DNA from: an uncultured Elusimicrobium sp.
Lineage (GTDB): Bacteria; Elusimicrobiota; Elusimicrobia; Elusimicrobiales; Elusimicrobiaceae
Direction: 5' to 3'
Length of the DNA stretch: 24,272 nucleotides
NCBI GenBank assembly: GCA_937891135.1
Contig: CALAFB010000117.1
Coordinates: 1 to 24,272, forward strand
Every line of letters begins with the position of its first letter. Position 1 is the first letter of the stretch. This document shows positions 16,387 to 23,755 of the stretch, one piece after another. A program made the translations under genes and the position numbers. The notes under the pieces were generated by a model. That model worked only from the letters and a program-made list of their open reading frames with translations, was not told the origin of the DNA and searched no databases.

Positions 16387-16410
16387 AAAAACGGGGGCTT
16401 GTAAGCCCCC
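16387..16410 (-). terminator. intrinsic terminator or attenuator inside the unit
   Basis: On the minus strand GGGGGCT-TACA-AGCCCCC is followed by GTTTTT. It lies between the stop of the 488-residue protein and the DUF1232 ATG, five bases before that ATG. It would reduce read-through into the DUF1232 and AsmA-like genes. Confidence 0.7.
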
Positions 16411-16418
16411 GGCATGGT

Positions 16419-17885
16419 TTATTTTGAGATTTTAATAGAACCCGGGTCCGGCGGAGTGTCATTATCGCTCTTAGGCTGATCGGCAAATTTCCGGACTGTT
16501 TTTTCTAATTCTTTGGCCATTTCATCATCAAACAAGATAGTAGGCATACGGTCCTCGTCTCCGTACTGGATGGCATTGTCCTTCGTCGGAGTATAGACTT
16601 GGTTTAAATGCTGGGTAATTTCGTTTGCATCCTCATCCGACGTGTTAATGGACGCCTGGCTAATTTGCAAATCATCTACCGATGCATCTACCGACAGATG
16701 AATAAATTCTTGTGGTGCTTCTTGGGCAGGCGGAGTTGCCGGTTCCGGCTTGGGGGCTACGGCCGGAGCAGGTTGCGCTGCAGGCATAGACCCCAAAGAG
16801 GACACGCCCGTAATTTCCTGCGGGGCTTGCTCGGACACCGCTGCTTGAGTTTGTTGGGCTGCAACCTGCTGGGAGGCAGACATCCGCTCCGTAGTGGGTG
16901 GAAGCCCTTCTTCCACATGCATTTCTTCCACCGGAACAGGTTGCACATCCGGAACTTCTACCGCCGGAAGCGGCGTGAAATTGGTTGGAGGGACAATATG
17001 GTCCCGCGGGTCCGTTACAAAAGCACCGCCGTCATTGGTATAGTACCGGTTTAAAAAGGTAATAAACAAGAAGGTCCACACCTGGCAGAAACAAAACACA
17101 ACCACGGCAAACAAAATGATAAACAAGACAACCCAACCGATCCAAGTTTTAGATAAATCAAAGAAACTGGCCAAATGTAACGGAATAACCACATGCAACA
17201 CGCGTACCAAACAAACGGCCAATACACCATAAATGAACGCCGTGCCCGCAAACATAAGCCACATTAGGAATGTATCTAAATATTTCATACCGCGGGTCAT
17301 ACGCCAACTTGCTACCAGACCGTCAATTGGGCCAAAATCTTTTAACATAATAAACGCCTGGGCATACGTTAAACGGATATATATTGTAAAAAATAAAATC
17401 ATACGCACGAACCACTCCACCAATTTTGCTACATGCGGGTTGGCATCACGCAACAGAAAAAACATAGGAACCGCCACCAATAACGCCGGTATCGCCGCAA
17501 TAATACCTGCAATGACTGCAAAAATAGCCGGTTTAATAGAATCAAAAATAGTTTCTAACAGAAAAGAACGCTGTTGTTCGGCCTCTTGCCCAATTAAACG
17601 GGTCCCTATAGTAATAAAAAATTTACTATATAATTGCATCAAGGCCCATATAGCAAAAATAAATGCAAGCATATTGAGAATAAGCGAAATTTTGCTGCTT
17701 GTCATAAAAAAAGGAGCTAAAAACATAATAAGGCTCCGCCCGAATGTTTTTAAAATTTGGTAAATAACAAACCCCACTAACAAATATACGATACATATCA
17801 TTAGCAACCGGGTAAATGCTTTATTAGTAACTGCAAAACTATACAACCATAACTTAGGTAAATTTTGACGTTCTTGTAAATTCAT
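16419..17885 (-). CDS. multi-pass membrane protein with Pro/Gln-rich cytoplasmic-type tail
   Basis: A 488-residue protein whose family I do not recognise with certainty. Residues about 20-285 contain roughly six or seven hydrophobic helices, with a loop DFGPIDGLVASWRMTRG that recalls glycerophosphodiester-phosphodiesterase-membrane-domain or DUF975-type proteins. After NRYYTNDGGAFV comes a long disordered tail (about 300-488) rich in Pro, Gln, Ala and acidic residues. The tail contains PAPAVAPKPEPATPP, then an acidic C-terminus. AGGAG lies seven bases before the ATG and a TATAAT is at 17907-17912. It heads the three-gene unit with the DUF1232 and AsmA-like genes, suggesting a membrane-maintenance role; this is inference. 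Confidence 0.75.
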   Translation of the reverse strand: MNLQERQNLPKLWLYSFAVTNKAFTRLLMICIVYLLVGFVIYQILKTFGRSLIMFLAPFFMTSSKISLILNMLAFIFAIWALMQLYSKFFITIGTRLIGQEAEQQRSFLLETIFDSIKPAIFAVIAGIIAAIPALLVAVPMFFLLRDANPHVAKLVEWFVRMILFFTIYIRLTYAQAFIMLKDFGPIDGLVASWRMTRGMKYLDTFLMWLMFAGTAFIYGVLAVCLVRVLHVVIPLHLASFFDLSKTWIGWVVLFIILFAVVVFCFCQVWTFLFITFLNRYYTNDGGAFVTDPRDHIVPPTNFTPLPAVEVPDVQPVPVEEMHVEEGLPPTTERMSASQQVAAQQTQAAVSEQAPQEITGVSSLGSMPAAQPAPAVAPKPEPATPPAQEAPQEFIHLSVDASVDDLQISQASINTSDEDANEITQHLNQVYTPTKDNAIQYGDEDRMPTILFDDEMAKELEKTVRKFADQPKSDNDTPPDPGSIKISK

Positions 17886-17906
17886 AATTCGCTCCTATGT
17901 ACTTTT

Positions 17907-17912
17907 ATTATA
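17907..17912 (-). promoter_or_regulatory. -10 box of the 488-residue membrane protein unit
   Basis: TATAAT on the minus strand with transcription start expected near 17900, leaving a 15-nt leader that contains AGGAG. The -35 is poor. Confidence 0.5.
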
Positions 17913-18010
17913 CAAAAAGCATTCTGGATTTGTATCGTTTTTTTTGATTAGTTGGAAAAAGGCGTTTTTCCGAAAAGAAAAACACGGAACAAACAACGGC
18001 ATTTTCATCT

Positions 18011-18053
18011 TAAAAAAGAACCCCGCCCGTTGGCAGACACCAACCGGCGGGAC
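18011..18053 (-). terminator. intrinsic terminator after the DUF805 gene
   Basis: On the minus strand a GC-rich stem (18040-18052 with 18021-18033, one mismatch) is followed by TTCTTTTTT. It lies 24 bp after the DUF805 stop codon. Confidence 0.85.
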
Positions 18054-18076
18054 TTATTTATAGAATTTGGGAACAA

Positions 18077-18427
18077 CTAGTTTTTGCTGGGCAACAAGAA
18101 TAAAATCAGCAAAATTAAGCCGCCCAACCCAGGAATGAAGGCCAATAACAAAAGCCACGGGGTAAAACCTCCATCACGTAACCGGCGTGCAGCCAACGCT
18201 AAAGACGGCAACAAAATGGCTAATTCAAACAGATAATAAACTCCTATTGCAATACCCCCCAACGCCCCGGAAATTCTACCTAATATAGCCGCTACAATGG
18301 CAATAACAATGGCCACCAAAATATTAAACCCTACAAACGCCCAATACTGGGTGCGGGTTGCCCGTCCTCCAAAATCCACGTAGTGGTTTTTGATGGGATC
18401 TATAAAATATTTACTAAATGCGTTCAT
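18077..18427 (-). CDS. DUF805 family membrane protein
   Basis: A 116-residue inner-membrane protein of the DUF805 (YhaH-like) family. The N-terminal pattern YFIDPIKNHYVDFGGRATRT then QYWAF is diagnostic. It is followed by three or four hydrophobic helices, the LALAARRLRDGG motif and a short tail after LLPSKN. The frame is open 22 codons upstream, but AAGGAG (18434-18439) six bases before the ATG at 18427, and a promoter whose expected start is near 18457, both support the shorter form. It has its own promoter just past the end of the YejM-like gene and its own terminator, so it is a single-gene unit. The family has no defined function. Confidence 0.88.
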   Translation of the reverse strand: MNAFSKYFIDPIKNHYVDFGGRATRTQYWAFVGFNILVAIVIAIVAAILGRISGALGGIAIGVYYLFELAILLPSLALAARRLRDGGFTPWLLLLAFIPGLGGLILLILFLLPSKN

Positions 18428-18463
18428 TCTTTTCTCCTTATTCATTAAATTAACTACCCTCTT

Positions 18464-18493
18464 ATTATATAACCAAATAAGGATTATTTTCAA
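18464..18493 (-). promoter_or_regulatory. promoter of the DUF805 gene
   Basis: On the minus strand TTGAAA (18488-18493), an 18-bp spacer, and TATAAT (18464-18469). It lies directly after the stop codon of the YejM-like gene. Confidence 0.65.
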
Positions 18494-18498
18494 GTATA

Positions 18499-20289
18499 TT
18501 ATTTATAAAATTGAGAAAAGGTCGCCAGGGCTGCTTTGATAGCTGCCGGGTCTGCCCCGGCAGACGGGTAAAATTCTTTATCATACATCTCAATCCCGCC
18601 ATATTGATCCAGCACGGTTAACTGATCATCCGTACGGATCGCTTTTTTGGTATAGCTGGAAATAATACTAAACGGACGCGGGGTATCATCAAATAAATCT
18701 TGCCCGATTGAATAATCAGACGCCGGGTTTGTACACCCATACACACGGGATAAAACCGTTGGAGAAACATCGTAATGCGTCGTACGGTATGTATGCGTTT
18801 GGGAAGCTGTACCTGCCGGATTCCAAACAAATAACGGGACATGGGTTTGATAATCGGCAAAATTACTGTTATGCCCCCAGAAATTATGACGGGTATCATT
18901 GATTTCCTGGCCGTGGTCCCCCGTGATAATAATAAACGTATTTTGTAATAAACCGCGGGTTTGTAAATCCGTTAGCACACGGTCAACCATCCGGTCTATA
19001 AAATGAGCCGAATTTTTATAATGATTCAGGTATGGAACTGGATCCGTATTTTTACTCACTAATAAATAGTTCACTTCCTGTACTGGCGTAAATACGCTAT
19101 CTTCCGGCGGATACTGGCTGCCGTGCGTAGCATCTAAAAAGATAAACCCGAAAAACGGTTGGTTTTTAGGATGCGTATTTAAAAAGTTTTCAAAATCTTC
19201 CACCGCATTGATGTCACGTTGCCATTTGGTATCTCCGCGGGATTCCAGGCGCAAATTTGGCACCGTCGCAAAAATATTCTGATGAAAGGTAGGACTGTTT
19301 AATTTACTGCTTGCAAAAATAGCAGGGGCATAATTTTGCTCCCACGCGCGGCTGACAAGTAGTGGCGGCAACTGGATGCTGGTAAAATCATTCCAATACG
19401 CATACGGAAGGCTGTAAAATAACGAAAACACCCCCGCTTCCGTTGCATTCCCGCCGGAAATATGATTTGCAAAATACGTCATTTCGGGCCGGTGCACCCA
19501 GGCCGACAGCCGCGGCATTACCTGTGGTGTAAAACTGTCTGCACGCCAAGACTCTACCAACAGCACTAATACATTTTGTGGATGCACAGACGGCGTACAC
19601 ACAAGCGGCGCACGCGGATAGGCGAGTGCCCCCGAAACAGGCGTAGCATACGGATCTTTTTTCGGTTCAAATCCTAATTTGCGCAACCAAGTATTGAGCG
19701 AAAACGGAACTGCCACCGGCAATATGGCACGTTGAGAGATAATGGACGGCACCATATTAAATTTACCCCAGGCATATAAACCGTTATAAAGCAAGAAAAC
19801 AAGCATCCACCCCCCAAAAACTACCAGGCCCGTCTTTGGCCGCACGGGAAAACGCTTCGCTAAAAGCATCAACCCCCATTCCGCAGCAAACAACCCGACA
19901 ATACTGAGCCAGGCAACGACCCAGGTAGCTGTGGAAAAGGCAAAAATTTCACGCCCGGCAGGGCCGAAAAACAACTCCAACATTGCAGGACTAATATGGA
20001 AACGATACTGAGAATACACCAGTAAATCCAAGCCCCAAAATAATGAAAAAAGACTGCTAATACCTACGGATGCCACCTGCAACATACGCGGCCCTAACCA
20101 TCTAAACGGGGCACACAATAAAAACAGGGCCAACGCAAATATGCCAATATGCCCGAGTATAAAAACAACCGTAAATAACAGCCCCAGCGGGTCCGTTAAA
20201 AAACCGTTGACATGATAAAACCCCAGGGAAAGAATCCCCCACACCAGGCCGTGCAAAAGCGCACATGTTGTTAAATGGCGGATATTCAT
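18499..20289 (-). CDS. yejM: YejM/PbgA (LapC)-like sulfatase-fold membrane protein
   Basis: A 596-residue inner-membrane protein with five N-terminal transmembrane helices (within residues 1-175) and a periplasmic alkaline-phosphatase/sulfatase-fold domain (about 235-560). It matches E. coli YejM in layout and local sequence: FWGLDLLVYSQYRFHISP, QRAILPVAVPF, HISGGNATEAGVFSLFY, and ASDYSIGQDLFD. E. coli YejM controls LpxC stability and so LPS output through LapB. Unlike the E. coli protein, this one keeps the full metal/nucleophile set of LtaS-type enzymes: Glu246 (LLVESWRAD), Thr283 (GGNATE), and Asp458-His459 (TGDHG), plus WGH near 471-473. It may be catalytic. A generic phosphoethanolamine or phosphoglycerol transferase is the alternative. 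The ATG lacks a ribosome site; TATAAT ends seven bases upstream. Confidence 0.78.
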   Translation of the reverse strand: MNIRHLTTCALLHGLVWGILSLGFYHVNGFLTDPLGLLFTVVFILGHIGIFALALFLLCAPFRWLGPRMLQVASVGISSLFSLFWGLDLLVYSQYRFHISPAMLELFFGPAGREIFAFSTATWVVAWLSIVGLFAAEWGLMLLAKRFPVRPKTGLVVFGGWMLVFLLYNGLYAWGKFNMVPSIISQRAILPVAVPFSLNTWLRKLGFEPKKDPYATPVSGALAYPRAPLVCTPSVHPQNVLVLLVESWRADSFTPQVMPRLSAWVHRPEMTYFANHISGGNATEAGVFSLFYSLPYAYWNDFTSIQLPPLLVSRAWEQNYAPAIFASSKLNSPTFHQNIFATVPNLRLESRGDTKWQRDINAVEDFENFLNTHPKNQPFFGFIFLDATHGSQYPPEDSVFTPVQEVNYLLVSKNTDPVPYLNHYKNSAHFIDRMVDRVLTDLQTRGLLQNTFIIITGDHGQEINDTRHNFWGHNSNFADYQTHVPLFVWNPAGTASQTHTYRTTHYDVSPTVLSRVYGCTNPASDYSIGQDLFDDTPRPFSIISSYTKKAIRTDDQLTVLDQYGGIEMYDKEFYPSAGADPAAIKAALATFSQFYK

Positions 20290-20296
20290 CTTTGAT

Positions 20297-20302
20297 ATTA
20301 TA
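20297..20302 (-). promoter_or_regulatory. -10 box (TATAAT) directly before the YejM-like gene
   Basis: On the minus strand TATAAT, then seven bases (ATCAAAG), then the ATG at 20289. There is no Shine-Dalgarno and the -35 is weak. Confidence 0.5.
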
Positions 20303-20343
20303 TCTTTTTAAGGGGTACAAATTGGGAAAGAATCCGCCTTCCC

Positions 20344-20389
20344 TCCAAAATACGGTGCAAACATAATCCCGTAAATACCCAATTTTGGA
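20344..20389. promoter_or_regulatory. inverted repeat between divergent genes
   Basis: TCCAAAAT (20344-20351) and ATTTTGGA (20382-20389) form an exact 8-bp inverted repeat in the 139-bp gap between the YejM-like and esterase-like genes. It could be an operator; it has no T run. Confidence 0.25.
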
Positions 20390-20428
20390 TATAAATGATA
20401 AACTAGAAAATACGAACGAGGAGATTTG

Positions 20429-21256
20429 ATGAAAAAACTATTTTTGTTTTTATTTATCAGCTTGTTTGGATTGGGAAGTTGCACCACGCTTTCCACCCAA
20501 CAGAATTTTAACCTGCAAGGGAACCACGGTAAACTGGCAACCGTACTGCATACACCTGTAGATAAAAAAACCTATCCGTTAGTGATGATTCTACATGGAT
20601 TTAACGCCAGTAAAGATATGCCGCTACTCACAGAACTATCCAACCAACTCAACGCACGCGGGATAGCCACCGTATTGTTTGATTTTAACGGACACGGGAA
20701 AAGCGAAGGTTCTTTTTTGGAGATGACCATTCCCAACGAACTGGAAGATGCGCGCCGCGTATATGCGTATGTAAAAAAATTGCCGGGGGTAACGTCTGTT
20801 TCCGCGGTGGGTCATTCCCAAGGTGGAGTAATCACGGGAATGTTGGCGGGAGAATTAGGCGAAAAAGGTCTTAAAAGTATTGTACTAATGTCCCCCGCGC
20901 CGGAACTCAAAGAAGATACGGCCCGCGGAAATTTATTTGGTGTTGTATATGACCCGCACCACGTACCCGAATTTATTACGTTATCCAACGGGTTAAAAGT
21001 AGGCCGCGCATTTTTAGAAACTACCCAACATTTGCCGATTTATGAAGTGTCTTCTCAATATACAGGCCCGGTGCTGGTAATACATAGCAAAGATGACCCG
21101 TTAGTACCTTATAAGTACGGGGTAGAATATAGCCGGGTTTTCCCAAACGGAGCCCTTAAAACAGTAACAGGGTTTGACCATAACTTTACGCAAGATACGC
21201 CGGCTGTAGATAAAATAGTAGCTGATTTCTTTGCAGCGCAACTTCTAAGGAAATAA
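20429..21256 (+). CDS. alpha/beta hydrolase, cinnamoyl/feruloyl-esterase-like lipoprotein
   Basis: A 275-residue alpha/beta hydrolase that resembles the Est1E-type cinnamoyl esterases of gut bacteria (FDFNGHGKSEG, VGHSQGGV, then LPIYEVSSQYTGPVLVIH). The likely triad is Ser130 in GHSQG, Asp222 or Asp223 (SKDDPLVP) and His251 (GFDHNF), with an oxyanion HG at 56-57. The N-terminus MKKLFLFLFISLFGLGSC is a lipoprotein signal with lipobox LGSC and Cys18 as the acylation site, so the enzyme is probably membrane-anchored and faces the periplasm or outside. An in-frame TTG at 20426 is rejected: GAGGAG at 20418-20423 lies five bases before the ATG at 20429. Substrate is a family-based guess; a general esterase is possible. 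It is divergent from the YejM-like gene. Confidence 0.85.
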   Translation: MKKLFLFLFISLFGLGSCTTLSTQQNFNLQGNHGKLATVLHTPVDKKTYPLVMILHGFNASKDMPLLTELSNQLNARGIATVLFDFNGHGKSEGSFLEMTIPNELEDARRVYAYVKKLPGVTSVSAVGHSQGGVITGMLAGELGEKGLKSIVLMSPAPELKEDTARGNLFGVVYDPHHVPEFITLSNGLKVGRAFLETTQHLPIYEVSSQYTGPVLVIHSKDDPLVPYKYGVEYSRVFPNGALKTVTGFDHNFTQDTPAVDKIVADFFAAQLLRK

Positions 21257-21267
21257 ATAGGAGTATT

Positions 21268-21435
21268 TTATAATTCATATATTGAACAAGTACCGATTGT
21301 ACATCCAGTACTATCGCTAACATACTTTCCCCCTACACTTTTGCATACTTGGTTTGCTACCCAATCCCCTTTTTTAGCATGACACAGCCTCTTATTTTGA
21401 GTTATTGCTTGCCGCCGGATATTTTGATTTCCCAT
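21268..21435 (-). CDS. 55-codon cysteine-containing ORF, pilin C-terminus-like
   Basis: A small frame starting MGNQNIRRQAITQNKRLCHA and ending TCSIYEL, with AAGGAG (21444-21449) eight bases before the ATG. It has four cysteines (18, 31, 45, 50). The middle and end (AKKGDWVANQVCKSVGGKYV, then a short loop with a Cys, then SIYEL) resemble the C-terminal region of Elusimicrobia-type pilins. There, a CKS(L/V/F)GG-like motif is followed by a short tail ending in an aromatic residue; the right-hand pilin here has LCKSFGNEL in the same place. There is no pilin N-terminus, signal peptide or membrane segment upstream. It is either a truncated pilin relic with a fortuitous or retained ribosome site, or a genuine small protein. 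Confidence 0.5.
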   Translation of the reverse strand: MGNQNIRRQAITQNKRLCHAKKGDWVANQVCKSVGGKYVSDSTGCTIGTCSIYEL

Positions 21436-21649
21436 TTATTTTTCTCCTTTTGTCAGATTCTCACCTGACCTACAACTACAACATTTATTTTGTTGCGAAC
21501 CGTATCCCTTTATTCGGGGCAAAAACACCCTTTAAAACGGCTTTTACCACCTAGGTATCTCCCCCCATTTATACAGGTCTTACCGTTAAAATCTACCCAA
21601 AAAAACGCGTCAAGCCTTTTAAAACAAGCGACCAATCACAATGGCAATA

Positions 21650-21683
21650 AAGCAATAAAAAACCCCGGTATAAAACCAGGGTT
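21650..21683 (-). terminator. intrinsic terminator after the ankyrin gene
   Basis: On the minus strand AACCCTGG, loop TTTTATA, CCGGGGTT, then a T-rich run. It lies about 32 bp after the stop codon. Confidence 0.8.
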
Positions 21684-21715
21684 AAGAAGATAGTTAAAAA
21701 AGCAGTACCAAAAAA

Positions 21716-23278
21716 TTAGCGCGTCATAGACTGCAAACGCGGTTGTAACGTAGTTGCATTTTGAATCGTTCCACGTGCAGCACGTTGCTGTTGGACCGCA
21801 GTTGTTTTCATCTGTTGGGCTGTATTTTGGGCTGCATTGTTCCATTGTTGAACTGCTTGTACTTGGTTTTGCGCTTGGTTCAACGCAGCTTGTTGGTTCT
21901 GGCGTAATTGCTGTACACGGGCTTCATCTTGGGCCAACTTGGCTTCCAGTTGGCGAACTTGTGCCAATTGGGCCGCTTCATTCTGCAAAGCTTGCTGATA
22001 GGCTACACTATCCACCGGAACAGCTGACGTATAAGAGGCGACTGCCCCTTTAGCAGTTAAGATATCCTCCAGCGCGCTGTTTTGAGCACTTTGCGCGATA
22101 GATAAAACACTCCGACCAGCACGGTCTACTGCATTTACATCTGCCCCTTTGCGAATCAGCAAGGTAGGGGTTTTCGTATCTGAAGAAAACGCCGTATACA
22201 TCAACGCCGTACGGCCTTGTGCATCGCGTAAATCGGGCTGGATATTTTTACTGCGTAACAAACTGGAAACAGAAGCACTATCCCCTTTGGCAGCGGCACG
22301 CATCAACGGAGAAACCCCATGCATGTCCTGCAAGTTTGGGTCGGCCCCCAATTTTATCAGTTCCCGCACCGCAGCGGACTGCCCGTTTTCGGTAGCATAC
22401 GCAAGCGGGGTACGGCCTTCCCGGTCCATAATATTAAAATCAGCATTTCCTTTGGCTAGTGCCCGTAATACTTTAGCATGCCCTTCCGCCGCTGCAACAG
22501 CCGCTGCAGAAATACCCGTAGCAGGATTGCGGTAATTGACATCCGCCCCGCTATTTACAAGGGCTTGTACGTTATTTTGATACCCTCTTTGGGACGAATA
22601 AATAAGCGGCGTATTACCCGCACTATCCGGTATATTTACAGCTTGGGGACTTTGCTTTGCTAAGGCATCCATTAAAACAGCATCATCAAAATAAGACGCA
22701 TACAATAACGGAGTTTTGTGAGATTCGTCCATGACGCCCGCATTAGCACCATGGGCCAGCAAAAATTCCACTACATCCGTATGCCCAGTAGCAGAAGCCG
22801 CCACTAACGGTGTTACCCCATACGGAGAAGCAGCGTTCACATCTGCATTGGCCCCCACCAAATATCGCACAATAACAAGGTTCCCTTTTTCCGCAGCTAC
22901 CGTAAGCGGCGTAATATTGGCATAATTGCGTTCGTTGACATCTACATTCGCATAAATCAGCGTGCGTACCCGGTCATCATCATTGGCTTTAATTGCACGG
23001 ATGAGCGAGGTTTCATACACATATTTCGTTTTAGCCGGGGCCGGATTAGCCAGCGTTGTACTTTGATAATTACTGGGAACAGCATTGAGCACTTTTCCCC
23101 GGTAGATATCCCCTTCGGCAGTAGCTGCCTGAGCATCTGCCGCGCGTTGGGCAGCAGCAAACGAACGGGCCTGACGCTCGGTCAGGGATTCTTCTTCATA
23201 AAAGCTGCCACGGTCCTGCTGAGCAAACAGCGGGAACGAAACAGCGGCTAATGTAAGTAATAAAACTTGTTTTTTCAT
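21716..23278 (-). CDS. exported ankyrin-repeat protein with Gln-rich coiled-coil tail
   Basis: A 520-residue protein with a signal peptide (MKKQVLLLTLAAVSFPLFA, cleavage near residue 19). A linker rich in Ala, Gln and Arg follows (20-85), then about ten ankyrin repeats (about 88-415) with the usual GNTPLIYSSQRGY, GVSPLMRAAAKGD and AQGRTALMYTAF consensus pieces. The C-terminal 100 residues are Gln/Ala-rich with heptad-like spacing (LAQVRQLEAKLAQDEARVQQ), probably a coiled coil. It is likely periplasmic or surface-exposed, mediating protein-protein contacts; no enzyme domain is seen. GAGGG lies a few bases before the ATG and an extended -10 is at 23296-23304. A terminator follows. It is transcribed alone. 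Ankyrin proteins occur in host-associated bacteria, but an effector role is only a possibility. Confidence 0.88.
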   Translation of the reverse strand: MKKQVLLLTLAAVSFPLFAQQDRGSFYEEESLTERQARSFAAAQRAADAQAATAEGDIYRGKVLNAVPSNYQSTTLANPAPAKTKYVYETSLIRAIKANDDDRVRTLIYANVDVNERNYANITPLTVAAEKGNLVIVRYLVGANADVNAASPYGVTPLVAASATGHTDVVEFLLAHGANAGVMDESHKTPLLYASYFDDAVLMDALAKQSPQAVNIPDSAGNTPLIYSSQRGYQNNVQALVNSGADVNYRNPATGISAAAVAAAEGHAKVLRALAKGNADFNIMDREGRTPLAYATENGQSAAVRELIKLGADPNLQDMHGVSPLMRAAAKGDSASVSSLLRSKNIQPDLRDAQGRTALMYTAFSSDTKTPTLLIRKGADVNAVDRAGRSVLSIAQSAQNSALEDILTAKGAVASYTSAVPVDSVAYQQALQNEAAQLAQVRQLEAKLAQDEARVQQLRQNQQAALNQAQNQVQAVQQWNNAAQNTAQQMKTTAVQQQRAARGTIQNATTLQPRLQSMTR

Positions 23279-23295
23279 AATACCCTCTAAGTTAT

Positions 23296-23304
23296 ATTAT
23301 AACA
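23296..23304 (-). promoter_or_regulatory. extended -10 promoter of the ankyrin gene
   Basis: On the minus strand TGTTATAAT, a TGn-extended -10 box. No clear -35 is seen. Transcription would start just upstream of the GAGGG ribosome site. Confidence 0.55.
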
Positions 23305-23375
23305 TAACTAAAACAAATTGGCATTGTTTCTTTCCTCTTCAAATATACTTAACTATTACAGTTACGTGAATTTAC

Positions 23376-23405
23376 TTGGTACCTGCTCCCTTTTTTTAGT
23401 ATAAT
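23376..23405 (+). promoter_or_regulatory. promoter of the ferredoxin gene
   Basis: TTGGTA (23376-23381), an 18-bp spacer, and TATAAT (23400-23405). The expected start near 23412 gives a leader of about 30 nt that contains AGGAG. Confidence 0.6.
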
Positions 23406-23442
23406 AATTAGGTAGAAATTCTTGTAAATAGGAGAAACAACT

Positions 23443-23613
23443 ATGGCTTATAAAGTAAACCCTGATGTTTGCATCAACTGCGGTGCGTGTGAATCTTCCT
23501 GCCCGGTAGGTGCTATTAGCGAAGTAAACGGGAAACGCCACATTGATGAAACCAAATGTATTGAATGTGGCTCTTGCGCCGGTACCTGCCCGGTAAGTGC
23601 GATTTCACTATAA
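23443..23613 (+). CDS. 2[4Fe-4S] clostridial-type ferredoxin
   Basis: A 56-residue ferredoxin, the usual length for the clostridial 2[4Fe-4S] type. Two CxxCxxCxxxCP motifs are intact: Cys10, 13, 16, 20 and Cys39, 42, 45, 49, in CINCGACESSCPVGA and CIECGSCAGTCPVSA. It carries low-potential electrons in the cytoplasm, for example between pyruvate:ferredoxin oxidoreductase and hydrogenases, which fits an anaerobe. AGGAG (23430-23434) lies eight bases before the ATG. It has its own promoter and terminator and no redox-enzyme neighbour in the window. Confidence 0.95.
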   Translation: MAYKVNPDVCINCGACESSCPVGAISEVNGKRHIDETKCIECGSCAGTCPVSAISL

Positions 23614-23638
23614 CAATCCCCCCCGCCGGGGGTTTGAT

Positions 23639-23670
23639 GGGGGCAATCTAAAGATTGCCCCCTATTTTAT
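23639..23670 (+). terminator. intrinsic terminator after the ferredoxin gene
   Basis: GGGGGCAATC-TAAA-GATTGCCCCC (23639-23662), then TATTTTATT. A second short GC hairpin, CCCCC-GCC-GGGGG followed by TTT, lies just before it, so termination is doubled. Confidence 0.85.
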
Positions 23671-23755
23671 TGGTAAAAGAAAACCCCCGGCCTGGGAATT
23701 TCATCGTTATTGGATTTTATCGGGAAGGTTCTACAATAATAAAGTTTTTTCCAAA

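Noticed and set aside
17233..17763. A 176-codon plus-strand ORF opposite the 488-residue membrane protein
   Set aside because: Composition mirrors hydrophobic codons read on the other strand, and there is no ribosome site.
18428..18493. 22-codon N-terminal extension of the DUF805 protein
   Set aside because: The family start, AAGGAG and the promoter all support the ATG at 18427; part of the extension lies upstream of the expected transcription start.
19655..19680. GGTTCAAATCC-like tRNA T-arm motif
   Set aside because: It lies inside the YejM-like coding sequence and has no cloverleaf around it.
21490..21693. 67-codon plus-strand ORF before the ankyrin terminator
   Set aside because: No ribosome site or family resemblance, and it runs through the terminator stem.
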